Of a stretch of 64,000 bases of DNA, positions 9,426-17,566 are shown piece by piece. The first letter of the stretch is position 1; every line of letters starts with the position of its first letter. The notes under the pieces are model-generated. The model saw nothing but the letters and a program-made list of their open reading frames with translations, ran no database searches and was not told where the DNA came from. Both the position numbers and the translations under genes were made by a program. The stretch is from Brevibacillus composti. Its GTDB lineage: Bacteria; Bacillota; Bacilli; Brevibacillales; Brevibacillaceae. The stretch covers positions 3,335,501 through 3,399,500 of the forward strand of contig NZ_CP066308.1 of assembly GCF_016406105.1 (NCBI RefSeq), in the 5' to 3' direction.

Positions 9426-9737
9426 ATGTGGTTTGCTACCTATATGACCGGCGTGGTCGCTTCACTTGTCGCCAGCGTCTACTACAGTGTGACGGCTCGC
9501 CAGCGCGGCACCCACCCGCTCGCTTCCCGGATGATCCTGGGCAAGATGAATATATCGCTCGGGGTGCTGGTTTCGCTGTTTGGCCTGAACCAGTTCTCTT
9601 TTGACGATCTGGACACGATCCGGATCGTGGTGGGACTCTTGCTCCTTTTCGTGGGCGTGATGAATTTGGTGCTGGGGACCCGCAATTACTTGCGCTACCG
9701 CTCGGCCTGGATGGCGGAGATGAAAAAAAGCTCGTAG
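9426..9737 (+). CDS. ytpI: YtpI family membrane protein
   Basis: About 103 residues with three hydrophobic segments: the N-terminal FATYMTGVVASLVASVYY, a middle segment from MNISLGVLVSLFGLNQF, and TIRIVVGLLLLFVGVMNLVLG. The central LG-V-x-FG-x-NQF pattern and the position next to dnaE match B. subtilis YtpI, whose function is unknown. Start choice is uncertain: the ATG at 9426 has GAGAGG 11-12 nt upstream, while the in-frame ATG at 9414 directly abuts that SD and the TTG at 9402 lacks one. Confidence 0.8.
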   Translation: MWFATYMTGVVASLVASVYYSVTARQRGTHPLASRMILGKMNISLGVLVSLFGLNQFSFDDLDTIRIVVGLLLLFVGVMNLVLGTRNYLRYRSAWMAEMKKSS

Positions 9738-9797
9738 CGGGAATCATTTTCCTGGATTGGCAACTGTTTTTTCTGGCTAATCTTTTTTTGCCTACGC

Positions 9798-9867
9798 TAT
9801 AATGAGCGTGTGTGACATTCTATTTGCTTCAGACAACCGAGTGCAGTGCCGACGGTTGTCTTTTTTT
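9798..9867 (+). ncRNA. short transcript unit: TATAAT followed by strong terminator
   Basis: A perfect TATAAT (9798-9803) lies about 30 nt before a hairpin GACAACCG / CGGTTGTC (9832-9839 with 9853-9860) and seven T (9861-9867). No good -35 is visible. Either this is a roughly 60-nt small RNA, or the hairpin is simply the terminator of ytpI about 95 nt downstream of its stop. The terminator itself is well supported; the RNA is speculative. Confidence 0.4.
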
Positions 9868-10032
9868 ATGTTCGGATTCCTTGGAGAATAATGTTAGTTT
9901 GTATGCTGCTTTTTGAAAAATGCTAGGAAAGCGGCCGTGGGGGGAAGAAGCATGTTCCCCTGCTTGGCTCCGGGCTCCGCCCCGCAAGGGGTGTAACTGT
10001 CCGCTCCACCATCTTCTCTTTAATTAAGTACT

Positions 10033-10062
10033 GAAGGGATAGTGAAACTCCACCATCCCTTC
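10033..10062 (-). terminator. weak terminator/hairpin after the DUF3238-like gene
   Basis: GAAGGGAT-GTG pairs with CAC-ATCCCTTC across a 5-nt loop, just beyond the 10069 stop codon on the minus strand. The following tract (AGTACTTAATT) is only moderately T-rich. Confidence 0.45.
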
Positions 10063-10068
10063 AACATC

Positions 10069-11394
10069 TTATCTACCAAAATTAAAGAAGTGATCCAAAG
10101 GTGGAAACAAACGATTAAAATCTCGATGGGCAGTCGCATGCTTTATAACCCAACGATTACTCCCAGGCTCTATTATTGAAAATTCATGACTGGGAGCTAG
10201 GTCATTTCCTCCATCAACGGAATAAGTACCACCGCCCCAAAACCTACCGTGGTAATAGTAATCAATGTCCGGACCTGGTACTAATGGGTTACCTGCAGCA
10301 TGATCGAATACAAACTCTACCTTACCGTTTTTCTGGTCAACAATTGGTTCATATCGAAAATTAATATCTCCAGAACCTTCTCTTGAAACGGCAACCAGTT
10401 CTTTGTTTGAATCATAAGCTTTGGTTGGTGAAACGTCTATGCTTGTAATCCCAACTGATGCTCCAGTTCCATTGCTATTACAAAATATACATACCCTTAA
10501 TTCTGTATGTGTCCGATAACGATCATCGGCCGGATTAAAATCCCTATCACTCCCATCTCCACCAAAATATTCGTATTTATTGTCCAAATCAGGAAACGGA
10601 TTGGGTACCATATTCTCCGGTATAAATGTCCTATACCGCAGTTGCCACTTTTTGGGCACAGGTACAGTTGAATCCAACTCAATTTTTTCACCTAAATCTA
10701 TTTCACGTATTATAGTTATCGCTTGATAAAAAGTTTCCTCACTAGCTAAGTCGGTTGCTCCAAATCCACTTGATTTTATTTGACGAAGTATCTCGACTTT
10801 CTTTTCCTCACTGATCTGCCTCTCACCTTCAATACTATAAATATATTGGCTACCCTGTTTAACTCTTTTGTCTACAACTTTGCTTTCATTGGTTTCGAAT
10901 AGAAATTCGCCTTCACGAAATACTCGGTAATTGTTAACACCCTCGATATCTGGCCAATCAATTATTACCATTTTATTACTTGTAATGGTATCAATCTGTA
11001 AATCTGTAAGGGGATTTTCTTTCATTTTACTAACAGTTTCATTCGAAGCCTTCGAGAATAGTTCTGTATTCTCTTTGGGACGAGTCATGGTTTTTACGTT
11101 TACTTCATCAATAACTTCATCTTCTTTATTGAATGCTTTAATTAAATAACTATACGGTGTTGAATCATATAACTTTACATGTTTATAACTGGTGTCTTCG
11201 CCGTCATAGATTAATTCCCCATTTGAAAAAACTTGATAACGTTCACCAATCTTATTCCAGGAAAGCTCAATTTGGTTCTCCTTACTAATTACTGGTGCCA
11301 ACTCTAAGTGTTCAACATCTTCAGCATAAACGGGTGTGGATAATATCACTACTGATATTAAACCACTAAATAAACCCATTAATCTTTTCTTCAT
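10069..11394 (-). CDS. secreted protein with fibronectin-type repeats and DUF3238-like C-terminus
   Basis: A 441-residue exported protein. The Sec signal peptide is residues 1-24 (MKKRLMGLFSGLISVVIL then STPVYAED, cleavage after YA-E likely). Two beta-rich Fn3-like modules follow (about 30-100 and 130-200, with IELSWNKIGERYQVF and MVIIDWPDIEGVNNYRVF). The C-terminal half (about 250-441) starts RYRTFIPENMV and holds YEYFGGDGSDRDFNP and YRTHTELRV, which resembles the DUF3238 domain of Bacillus; that call is from memory. A Cys pair sits in CIFCNSN. SD CTGAGGGGAG. The gene is markedly AT-rich and uses A/T-ending codons, unlike its neighbours, suggesting acquisition. Function unknown. Confidence 0.75.
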   Translation of the reverse strand: MKKRLMGLFSGLISVVILSTPVYAEDVEHLELAPVISKENQIELSWNKIGERYQVFSNGELIYDGEDTSYKHVKLYDSTPYSYLIKAFNKEDEVIDEVNVKTMTRPKENTELFSKASNETVSKMKENPLTDLQIDTITSNKMVIIDWPDIEGVNNYRVFREGEFLFETNESKVVDKRVKQGSQYIYSIEGERQISEEKKVEILRQIKSSGFGATDLASEETFYQAITIIREIDLGEKIELDSTVPVPKKWQLRYRTFIPENMVPNPFPDLDNKYEYFGGDGSDRDFNPADDRYRTHTELRVCIFCNSNGTGASVGITSIDVSPTKAYDSNKELVAVSREGSGDINFRYEPIVDQKNGKVEFVFDHAAGNPLVPGPDIDYYYHGRFWGGGTYSVDGGNDLAPSHEFSIIEPGSNRWVIKHATAHRDFNRLFPPLDHFFNFGR

Positions 11395-11646
11395 AAATTT
11401 AATCTCCCCTCAGTTTAAATTAATTATAAAAATACAGTACCATATAATACATATATTGTAAAATATTGTATAAATCCAACGGATTTAATTGCATTTATCG
11501 ATAGTTTCAAGGTCTTAAAGATCCTGCTTTTTTGGCACTATCCAACTCCTTAGCAGGTGTCTCCCTCCGAATTTTGTGAGTGACTTTCTCGATGGGAATA
11601 TATAAATAAGCTTAAGGCGCATTTTCATTCCGGCGAACCTAGGTAA

Positions 11647-12081
11647 TTATATCCGGCGGTGACAGAATCGAAGTTGAACAGCACGAACCATCTCGTCTAC
11701 TCCCCAAAAGAGGAGGGAGTTGAATAGGACAGGTTTCCAAAAGGGGCTTGAGAACATCAGAAACAAGTGAAAATCAAGTTCGGTGCTGCGACGTAAATAC
11801 AATAATAATAGTGGGATTAACAGGATAGGCGTCAGGACCAGAATCGTTAGAAAGATTTGGATGAGAGCGGCAACCACCCACCTGATCTGCTTCATTCGTT
11901 CAGTGAGGACATCCGCCAGAAACGCAACGGGGATGGATACAGTAAAAAAGACAACGACGATCACGATGCTGTACACAAAGACGACCAGCACATGTTGATC
12001 CGGGTTCCTCCAGATGAAATAAAGAATAGAAACCAAAGAAGCAATCAGCAATGCGATATACCTTCCAAGCAAGGTATTCAC
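11647..12081 (-). CDS. small integral membrane protein, unknown
   Basis: 144 residues with four hydrophobic segments: YIALLIASLVSILYFIW, HVLVVFVYSIVIVVVFF, a long one around IQIFLTILVLTPILLIPLLLL, and a weaker one in WKPVLFNSLLFWG. It ends with basic residues (RFCHRRI). No family was recognised. It lies alone between the AT-rich secreted-protein gene and ytoI on the same strand, with gaps of about 190-250 nt on both sides. Confidence 0.6.
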   Translation of the reverse strand: MNTLLGRYIALLIASLVSILYFIWRNPDQHVLVVFVYSIVIVVVFFTVSIPVAFLADVLTERMKQIRWVVAALIQIFLTILVLTPILLIPLLLLYLRRSTELDFHLFLMFSSPFWKPVLFNSLLFWGVDEMVRAVQLRFCHRRI

Positions 12082-12220
12082 ACCCCCATTTCTTAGGAAT
12101 GCGATCAGACGCTATCGATAACCAATCCTAGAATTAGTTCCATATTTATCAAGACGATTTGCATGTATGAAAAGTCACTTCCTACCCGTCTTTCACTCCC
12201 CACTGCTCCCCACACCATGA

Positions 12221-12249
12221 AAAAAGCTGGGAACAATGACCCAGCTTTT
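12221..12249 (-). terminator. ytoI terminator
   Basis: AAAAGCTGGG / CCCAGCTTTT with an 8-nt loop, just beyond the ytoI stop on the minus strand. Confidence 0.85.
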
Positions 12250-12271
12250 GCTACGTACCTCTTCTTTTCAC

Positions 12272-13582
12272 TCACCGATCAATAATCTGCGCCGACACCA
12301 TCGCCTGGCCCACCAGGACGTCCCCCTGATAGACCGACACCTCCACCTTCCCGAAGCGGCGGCTGATATCCAAGAGGCGCGGCCGCACCTGGATCTTGCT
12401 CTCCATCTGTACCGGCTTCAAAAAGTAGACCGTGATATTTTCCGGCACCATATCGGCGCGGCGGTGATTGCGCAGCAGATTGCAGCCTGCCTCGGCCATG
12501 ACGGTGGTCATGATGCCGCTCGCGATCGTTCCCAGATGGTTGGTCATCTGCGGCGTAACCTCGCCGGTGTAGACCAGTTCATCTCCCTGCCGCTCCTCGC
12601 GGAAGTGGGACATGATCAGATTGGGGAACGTCTCGCTCATCTGCGGCTGTTTGGCCGTGTACTGCAAGGCTTTCAGCACGTCGTTGCGGCTCAGCACCCC
12701 GACCAGCTTGCGCTGATTGTCCACGACGGGCAGAAGCTCGATGCCCTCCCAGACCATCGTGTGCGCGGAGGAGGCGACAGAGACGCGCGGCGACGTGGTG
12801 ATCGGATTTTTCGTCATCACTTTTTCGACGGTGGCCGTCTCCTCATGTCCGATAATATCCTTGGAGGTGACGATTCCGATCAGTCTCATTTGCTCATCCA
12901 CGACGGGAAAACGGGTGTCGTGGTACAGCTCTGTATATTGATGCCATTTGGCTACGGGATCAGAAGGCAGCAAGACCGGCGTTTCCGCCAGCGGCTTGAG
13001 GATGTCTTCGACCATGACGATCTCTTTTTTGATCAGGCGGTCGTAGATGGCCCGGTTGATCATGGAGGCGACGGTAAATGTATCGTAGCTGGAGGAGATG
13101 ATCGGCAGGGCCAGACGGTCGGCCAGCTGCTTCACTTCTTCGCTGGTGTCAAAGCCGCCGGTAATCAGCACCGCCGCCCCCTGCTGCAGCGCGATCTTGT
13201 GCGCCTGAAAACGGTTCCCGACCAACAGCAAGCTGCCCGCATCGATATAGCGCATCATCGCTTCCAGCTGCATCGCGCCGATGACGAATTTGTTCAGCGT
13301 CTTGTGGAGTCCTTCGCGTCCGCCCAGCACGTGGCCGTCCACGATGTTGACCACCTCGGCGAAGGTGAGCCGCTCGATATTTTCCTTCTGCTTTTTCTCA
13401 ATCCGCACGGTGCCTACGCGCTCGATCGTGCTGACATAGCCTTGCGTCTCCGCTTCCTTGATGGCGCGGTAGGCCGTTCCTTCGCTGACATCGAGGTCTT
13501 TGGCGATCTGACGCACCGATATTTTGGAGCCGATTGGCAGTTTGTCTATATATTGAAGGATTTGTTCATGTTTGGTTGCCAT
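12272..13582 (-). CDS. ytoI: YtoI-type regulator: HTH, DRTGG, two CBS domains, hotdog fold
   Basis: 436 residues, matching B. subtilis YtoI (about 439). In order: an N-terminal winged helix (SVRQIAKDLDVSEGTAYRAI, residues 22-41), a DRTGG domain (about 70-180), two CBS motifs (about 190-310, with RFPVVDEQMRLIGIVTSKDI and LPVVDNQRKLVGVLSRNDV), and a C-terminal thioesterase-like hotdog domain (about 325-436, with NHLGTIASGIMTTVMAEAG). CBS pairs bind adenosyl nucleotides; the fusion suggests a DNA-binding sensor of nucleotide and perhaps acyl-CoA ligands. The target is not known. It ends at a strong terminator. Confidence 0.92.
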   Translation of the reverse strand: MATKHEQILQYIDKLPIGSKISVRQIAKDLDVSEGTAYRAIKEAETQGYVSTIERVGTVRIEKKQKENIERLTFAEVVNIVDGHVLGGREGLHKTLNKFVIGAMQLEAMMRYIDAGSLLLVGNRFQAHKIALQQGAAVLITGGFDTSEEVKQLADRLALPIISSSYDTFTVASMINRAIYDRLIKKEIVMVEDILKPLAETPVLLPSDPVAKWHQYTELYHDTRFPVVDEQMRLIGIVTSKDIIGHEETATVEKVMTKNPITTSPRVSVASSAHTMVWEGIELLPVVDNQRKLVGVLSRNDVLKALQYTAKQPQMSETFPNLIMSHFREERQGDELVYTGEVTPQMTNHLGTIASGIMTTVMAEAGCNLLRNHRRADMVPENITVYFLKPVQMESKIQVRPRLLDISRRFGKVEVSVYQGDVLVGQAMVSAQIIDR

Positions 13583-13660
13583 GTTTGTAGTGCCCCCCTC
13601 CCCTTTCTTCAGACCATCCGATAATTCCAGTCTCTTGCATCAATATACCCGATGGGCGGG

Positions 13661-13690
13661 CAAAAAAAAAGGGTAGCTTTTCGGCTACAC
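13661..13690 (-). terminator. yheB terminator
   Basis: Minus strand GTAGC-CGAAAA-GCTAC followed by CC and at least eight T, 108 nt beyond the yheB stop. Confidence 0.75.
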
Positions 13691-13797
13691 CGGCAGAAAG
13701 TATATCATTAAGGGGGTTTTCATCGTGCTTTTATCTTACCCCGGAAATATTACAGGACCATTACAACGGGTTTACAGTTTCGTTTCAATATCGCCGG

Positions 13798-14958
13798 TCA
13801 GGTGAACAGGAGAGCCAGCACGCCCTGCACCAGCCCGATAACGCCGCCCAGGATGAAGCCGAGGATCGTAATCATGCGAAACTCCCGTCCGGAAATGCCC
13901 ACGACCATCTCTTCGATCCGCTCGATCGGAAAGCTCTCCACTTGCCTGGTCACAATCTCGCGAATCGGCAGCTTTTCAAACAGCGCATCGATATTCGTCT
14001 CCAGCTTTTCCACCATCCACCTGGCGGCCTTCGGGATCAGCTCCGTGACAATCGTCTGGCGGAACGGAGCGAGCAGCTCGGACACCGGCTTGTCCGCCAA
14101 GCGCAGCGCTTCTTGCTCCAGCTTGGCGAAGATGGCCCTCGCCCAGGATTCCACCTGTTCGCTGCCCATCCATTCGACGACCTCACCGACAGTCTTGTGC
14201 AAGAGCTTGTCCGCCTCGCTGCTCAGCACTTGATGGATTTTCCCCGCAAGCGCCGGATTGCGCAGCAGCTCGTCGAGATGGGGCAGCAGCTTGCCGATGA
14301 TCTTGTCATCGCCGAGGAACATGCCCACCAGGCCGCCAAACATGCCGCCCCCGCCGCCGACCAGACCGCGAACCATCTGCTGCAGCGTCTCGACGCCTTC
14401 CTGTGAGCGCACGTACTCCCGCGCCTTCCCCAAAAAGAGACGGCTCACCTCAGCCATAGCCTCGTCAATCCGCTCCCGCCCGGAGGCAGGAAGCAGCTCC
14501 AGGAGAGGTCGGTCGCGGTACAAGTCGAGCTGTCCCGCCACCCACCGCTCCCATGCCTGCCGAAGCGGCTCGCGGATCTCCTCGCCCAATCGCTCCTCCC
14601 CCTCTTGAAAGAAAGAAGGCTTTACCACGGTCAGCCAGTGCCGGAGAGTGCGGCTGTCTGACAGCCACTCCTCCGCCGAGCGAGCCATCCATAGGGTCAA
14701 TTTTTGCTCCATCTCCCCGTGGGCAAGCGCCTTTTTTATCCCCTCGGTGGTCAAGAGGTGCTCCTCTACCAGACGGCCCATCTGGACAGCGATGTCATCT
14801 CTCCGCCTGGGGATCAAGCCTGGCGTAAAAGGCACTTGCCATCCGCCAATTCGCCATGGGCGATGAGGGCGGAAAAGCATTCGGATCGCCAGTTCATTGG
14901 TCACTCCGCCGATGACGGAGCCTACTGCAACGTTTACTGCCAACATCCAAAAATTCAT
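13798..14958 (-). CDS. yheB: DUF445 family membrane-anchored protein (YheB)
   Basis: 386 residues with a hydrophobic segment at each end (MNFWMLAVNVAVGSVIGGVT and ITILGFILGGVIGLVQGVLAL) and a long helical, mostly soluble middle, the DUF445/YheB architecture. The conserved N-terminal NELAIRMLFRPHRP and PFTPGLIPRRRDDIA motifs are present. In B. subtilis yheB adjoins yheC/yheD, and here it is divergent from an expanded YheC/D array, so the association is conserved. An upstream in-frame TTG (14970) is possible, but its SD would be directly adjacent; the ATG at 14956-14958 has GAGAGG 12 nt upstream. The function is unknown; a sporulation role is inferred from context. Confidence 0.9.
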   Translation of the reverse strand: MNFWMLAVNVAVGSVIGGVTNELAIRMLFRPHRPWRIGGWQVPFTPGLIPRRRDDIAVQMGRLVEEHLLTTEGIKKALAHGEMEQKLTLWMARSAEEWLSDSRTLRHWLTVVKPSFFQEGEERLGEEIREPLRQAWERWVAGQLDLYRDRPLLELLPASGRERIDEAMAEVSRLFLGKAREYVRSQEGVETLQQMVRGLVGGGGGMFGGLVGMFLGDDKIIGKLLPHLDELLRNPALAGKIHQVLSSEADKLLHKTVGEVVEWMGSEQVESWARAIFAKLEQEALRLADKPVSELLAPFRQTIVTELIPKAARWMVEKLETNIDALFEKLPIREIVTRQVESFPIERIEEMVVGISGREFRMITILGFILGGVIGLVQGVLALLFT

Positions 14959-14989
14959 TCTCTGTAACAACCTCTCTTTTCCTCATGGA

Positions 14990-15017
14990 ACCAAAGTATC
15001 TGCCTGCTCATAAAATA
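14990..15017 (+). promoter_or_regulatory. sigma-K-like promoter of the YheC/D array
   Basis: ACC (14990-14992), a 16-nt spacer and CATAAAATA (15009-15017). This matches the sigma-K pattern AC - N16/17 - CATANNNTA of late mother-cell genes. It lies 35 nt before the first array gene, in the space shared with yheB. Confidence 0.55.
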
Positions 15018-15051
15018 GACTAACTTCATGCCTGATGGGAAGGGGATTGCC

Positions 15052-16467
15052 ATGTCGTATGCTCCCATTACTTTGCAATCGTACGAACCCAAAACCGACA
15101 TCGACCTGTACCTGCCCCAGGCGCACATGCGCAAATGGAATCTGACACCGACTACCCTCACCGTTCAATTTGGCGGAAAAACGGCGCGAGCCCACATTCA
15201 AGGAATCAAACAAGGCCGATACGCCCTGATCCGGCCGTCTATGGCCAAGGCCCTCCATCTGCCCAAGGGAGTTCCTCTGCTGGTACGTTATCAAGCGAGC
15301 CAGCAGCGTCTTGTTTTTGGACCCTATCTGGGCATTCTCGTTTCCACGTATCTTGCCCAATATCCGCTGTCTCCTTTTGGCGGATTCACCGCGTTCTTCA
15401 ACGAGGTGACCGACAGCTGCCGCAAACGGGGAGGCATCGTCTGCGTCTTCCGGATGGAGGATGTCGATTGGGATGCGGGGATCGTCAAAGGCCTGGTCCG
15501 ACGAAATGGAGCCTGGCAGCCAACCGTTTTGCCGCTCCCGCAATGCATCTACAACCGCATGGTCTCCCGTCAGCGAGAACGGAGTGAAGCCATGGCCGCC
15601 TGGAAAGAGCGGTGCAAGGAGGCCAACATCCCGTTCTTTAATGAACAGTTCCTGAATAAGTGGCATGTGCATTCCGCTTTGGAAAATGAACCGGAAGCCG
15701 CCAAACACCTGCCCCGCACGATCCGTTACCTGGGGAAAGCCGATTTGGAAACCATGCTTTCCTCCTACAAGACGATTTACGCCAAGCCCGCAAACGGCAG
15801 CATGGGCAGAGGGATTGCACGCATACGCCGAGCAAGCAGCGGCTATCAATTAAGTCTCGCAGGCGGCAGTTCCACGGTGTATGGAAGCCTCGGCGACCTG
15901 CACCGCCAGCTGTCGCGACGGACAAAAGGAAAAACCTATCTGCTGCAGCAAGGTCTCCCGCTGATCGGAATCAATCAGCGCCCGACCGACTTCCGCGTAC
16001 TGGTGCAAAAAGACCGGCAGGGGAAATGGGGGGTGACCTCCATGGTGGCCCGACTGGGGCAAAACCGGATCGTCTCCAACGTCTCCCGCGGCGGCTCCAT
16101 GACCTCGCCCGCTTCCGCTCTCCGGATGTGCGGCCCCTGGATGACCAACATTCGTCCGAGCGTCCAGACCCTTCGCAGCGTTGCCTTGAAGCTGGCGCAA
16201 TTGCTGGAGCAGTCGCTCTCTGGCCATTACGCGGAATTCGGCATCGATCTGGGAGTAGACGTCCACGGACAGGTATGGCTCCTCGAGGTAAACAGCAAGC
16301 CCTCGAAAACCACTAACAGCCTCCCTGGTCAGGGCGGGGACCCTGAAACTCCTCGCCGGGTTCGGCCCTCAGTCTTGCAGATGCTGGATTACGCTTCTTA
16401 TCTGAGCGGATTTCCCCGCTCGCCCAAGCAGACAGCAGGGACGCGCAAGAAACCAAGACGAAGGTGA
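15052..16467 (+). CDS. YheC/YheD family ATP-grasp protein, copy 1
   Basis: 471 residues. An N-terminal beta-rich domain (about 1-110, ending FGPYLGILVS) precedes an ATP-grasp domain. Nucleotide- and metal-site motifs are intact: KPANGSMGRGIARI (P-loop-like lid, near 250), DFRVLVQKD (near 315) and the terminal magnesium motif EFGIDLGVDVHGQVWLLEVN followed by SKP (near 410). ATP-grasp enzymes ligate a carboxylate to an amine through an acyl-phosphate; the substrate of YheC/D is unknown. B. subtilis YheC/YheD are coat-associated sporulation proteins. The ATG at 15052 (SD AAGGGG) is preferred to the in-frame ATG at 15028. The stop overlaps the leader of copy 2. The C-terminus carries a basic tail (RKKPRRR) that the other copies lack. 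Confidence 0.9.
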   Translation: MSYAPITLQSYEPKTDIDLYLPQAHMRKWNLTPTTLTVQFGGKTARAHIQGIKQGRYALIRPSMAKALHLPKGVPLLVRYQASQQRLVFGPYLGILVSTYLAQYPLSPFGGFTAFFNEVTDSCRKRGGIVCVFRMEDVDWDAGIVKGLVRRNGAWQPTVLPLPQCIYNRMVSRQRERSEAMAAWKERCKEANIPFFNEQFLNKWHVHSALENEPEAAKHLPRTIRYLGKADLETMLSSYKTIYAKPANGSMGRGIARIRRASSGYQLSLAGGSSTVYGSLGDLHRQLSRRTKGKTYLLQQGLPLIGINQRPTDFRVLVQKDRQGKWGVTSMVARLGQNRIVSNVSRGGSMTSPASALRMCGPWMTNIRPSVQTLRSVALKLAQLLEQSLSGHYAEFGIDLGVDVHGQVWLLEVNSKPSKTTNSLPGQGGDPETPRRVRPSVLQMLDYASYLSGFPRSPKQTAGTRKKPRRR

Positions 16468-16472
16468 CACTT

Positions 16473-17552
16473 ATGACGGCAAACCAAAAAAGCCTAGGCA
16501 TCATCACGATATGCCGCGGCTCTTCCTTTCTTGAAAAAGCGTATTACAAAAAGCTGACATTGATTGGTCGCAAAAGCGGCATCCGTGTCTTTGTCTTTTC
16601 TCCGCGTGAAGTCGACTTTGACACACGCACCGTAAATGGCTTTGAATTTCGGGACGGCGAATGGCAGAAGCGGAATTTTCCGTTGCCTGCCTACATCTAC
16701 GACCGCTGCTTCGTCGGCCCGTCCTATCGCCACTATAAACCATTTGTAGAGAAGTTGCAAAACGATCCGGCGATCACCTTCCTCGGCCATGGCCTGTCGG
16801 GAAAATGGCAGGTTCATCAAATGCTGGTCAAATCACCGCTGCTGAAAAAATGGCTGCCGCCCACTGATCTGTACTCCTTTTCATCGCTCCAGCGCACGCT
16901 TCAGGCGCACGGCTCTGCCGTGATCAAGCCGATTGCCGGGACACATGGCATCGGGGTCGTTCGGATCGACAAGTCACCCGAGGGATACCGCGTGTCCGGC
17001 CGCAATCGGGAAAATCAGCCGTTCGAGAAAGCCTGCCGGGGCCAAACCGGGCTCAAAGCTTTCTTGGCCGGGTTTGTCGGCAGCCGGTCTTTCCTGGTCC
17101 AGCCGTACCTCTCCCTGCACACGCGGGACGGCACTCCGTTCGATGTCCGCGTCCTGGTGCAGAAAAACGGAGATGGCCAATGGGAGACCACGGGAAGAGC
17201 CGTCCGCCTCGGCGATAAGCGGAGCATCACATCCAATCTGCATGGCGGCGGAAAGGCCGTCTCCCTGAGCAGCTTTCTGGCCAATCACTATCCCGCCAAG
17301 ACGAGAAGCAAGATCGAGCAGCAACTGGATCGCCTGGTGGCAGAACTGCCTCCTTTTTTGGAGAGTGAACACGGCCGACTCTTCGAGCTTGGCATCGACG
17401 TCGGCATCGATACAGAAGGCAATGTCTGGATTATTGAAGTGAACAGCAGGCCGGGGCGAACCGTATTCAAAATGATTGATGATCCCCAAGCGCGCATCCA
17501 CTCCATCACCCAACCGGTCCGCTACGCCCGCTATCTCATGAAACATGCGTAG
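16473..17552 (+). CDS. yheC: YheC/YheD family ATP-grasp protein, copy 2 (short, YheC-like)
   Basis: 359 residues, close to B. subtilis YheC (about 363). It lacks the N-terminal beta domain of the other three copies and starts directly with the preATP-grasp part (LGIITICRGSSFLEKAYYKK). Motifs: KPIAGTHGIGVVRI (near 150), DVRVLVQKNGDGQWETTGRA (near 225) and ELGIDVGIDTEGNVWIIEVN then SRPGR (near 320). ATG 16473 has SD GAAGGTGA, which is also the end of copy 1. The 5-nt gap and shared strand indicate one operon. Catalytic residues look intact; substrate unknown. Confidence 0.9.
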   Translation: MTANQKSLGIITICRGSSFLEKAYYKKLTLIGRKSGIRVFVFSPREVDFDTRTVNGFEFRDGEWQKRNFPLPAYIYDRCFVGPSYRHYKPFVEKLQNDPAITFLGHGLSGKWQVHQMLVKSPLLKKWLPPTDLYSFSSLQRTLQAHGSAVIKPIAGTHGIGVVRIDKSPEGYRVSGRNRENQPFEKACRGQTGLKAFLAGFVGSRSFLVQPYLSLHTRDGTPFDVRVLVQKNGDGQWETTGRAVRLGDKRSITSNLHGGGKAVSLSSFLANHYPAKTRSKIEQQLDRLVAELPPFLESEHGRLFELGIDVGIDTEGNVWIIEVNSRPGRTVFKMIDDPQARIHSITQPVRYARYLMKHA

Positions 17553-17566
17553 GAGGTCATACAAGC

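Larger units (their letters stand above)
9738..10068. other. intergenic region without protein-coding gene
   Basis: It contains the plus-strand TATAAT/hairpin unit at 9798-9867 and a weak hairpin at 10033-10062. It also has an unexplained GC-rich stretch (about 9940-9995) with short self-complementary blocks such as GGGCTCCGCCC. No convincing short reading frame with an SD was seen. Confidence 0.6.
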
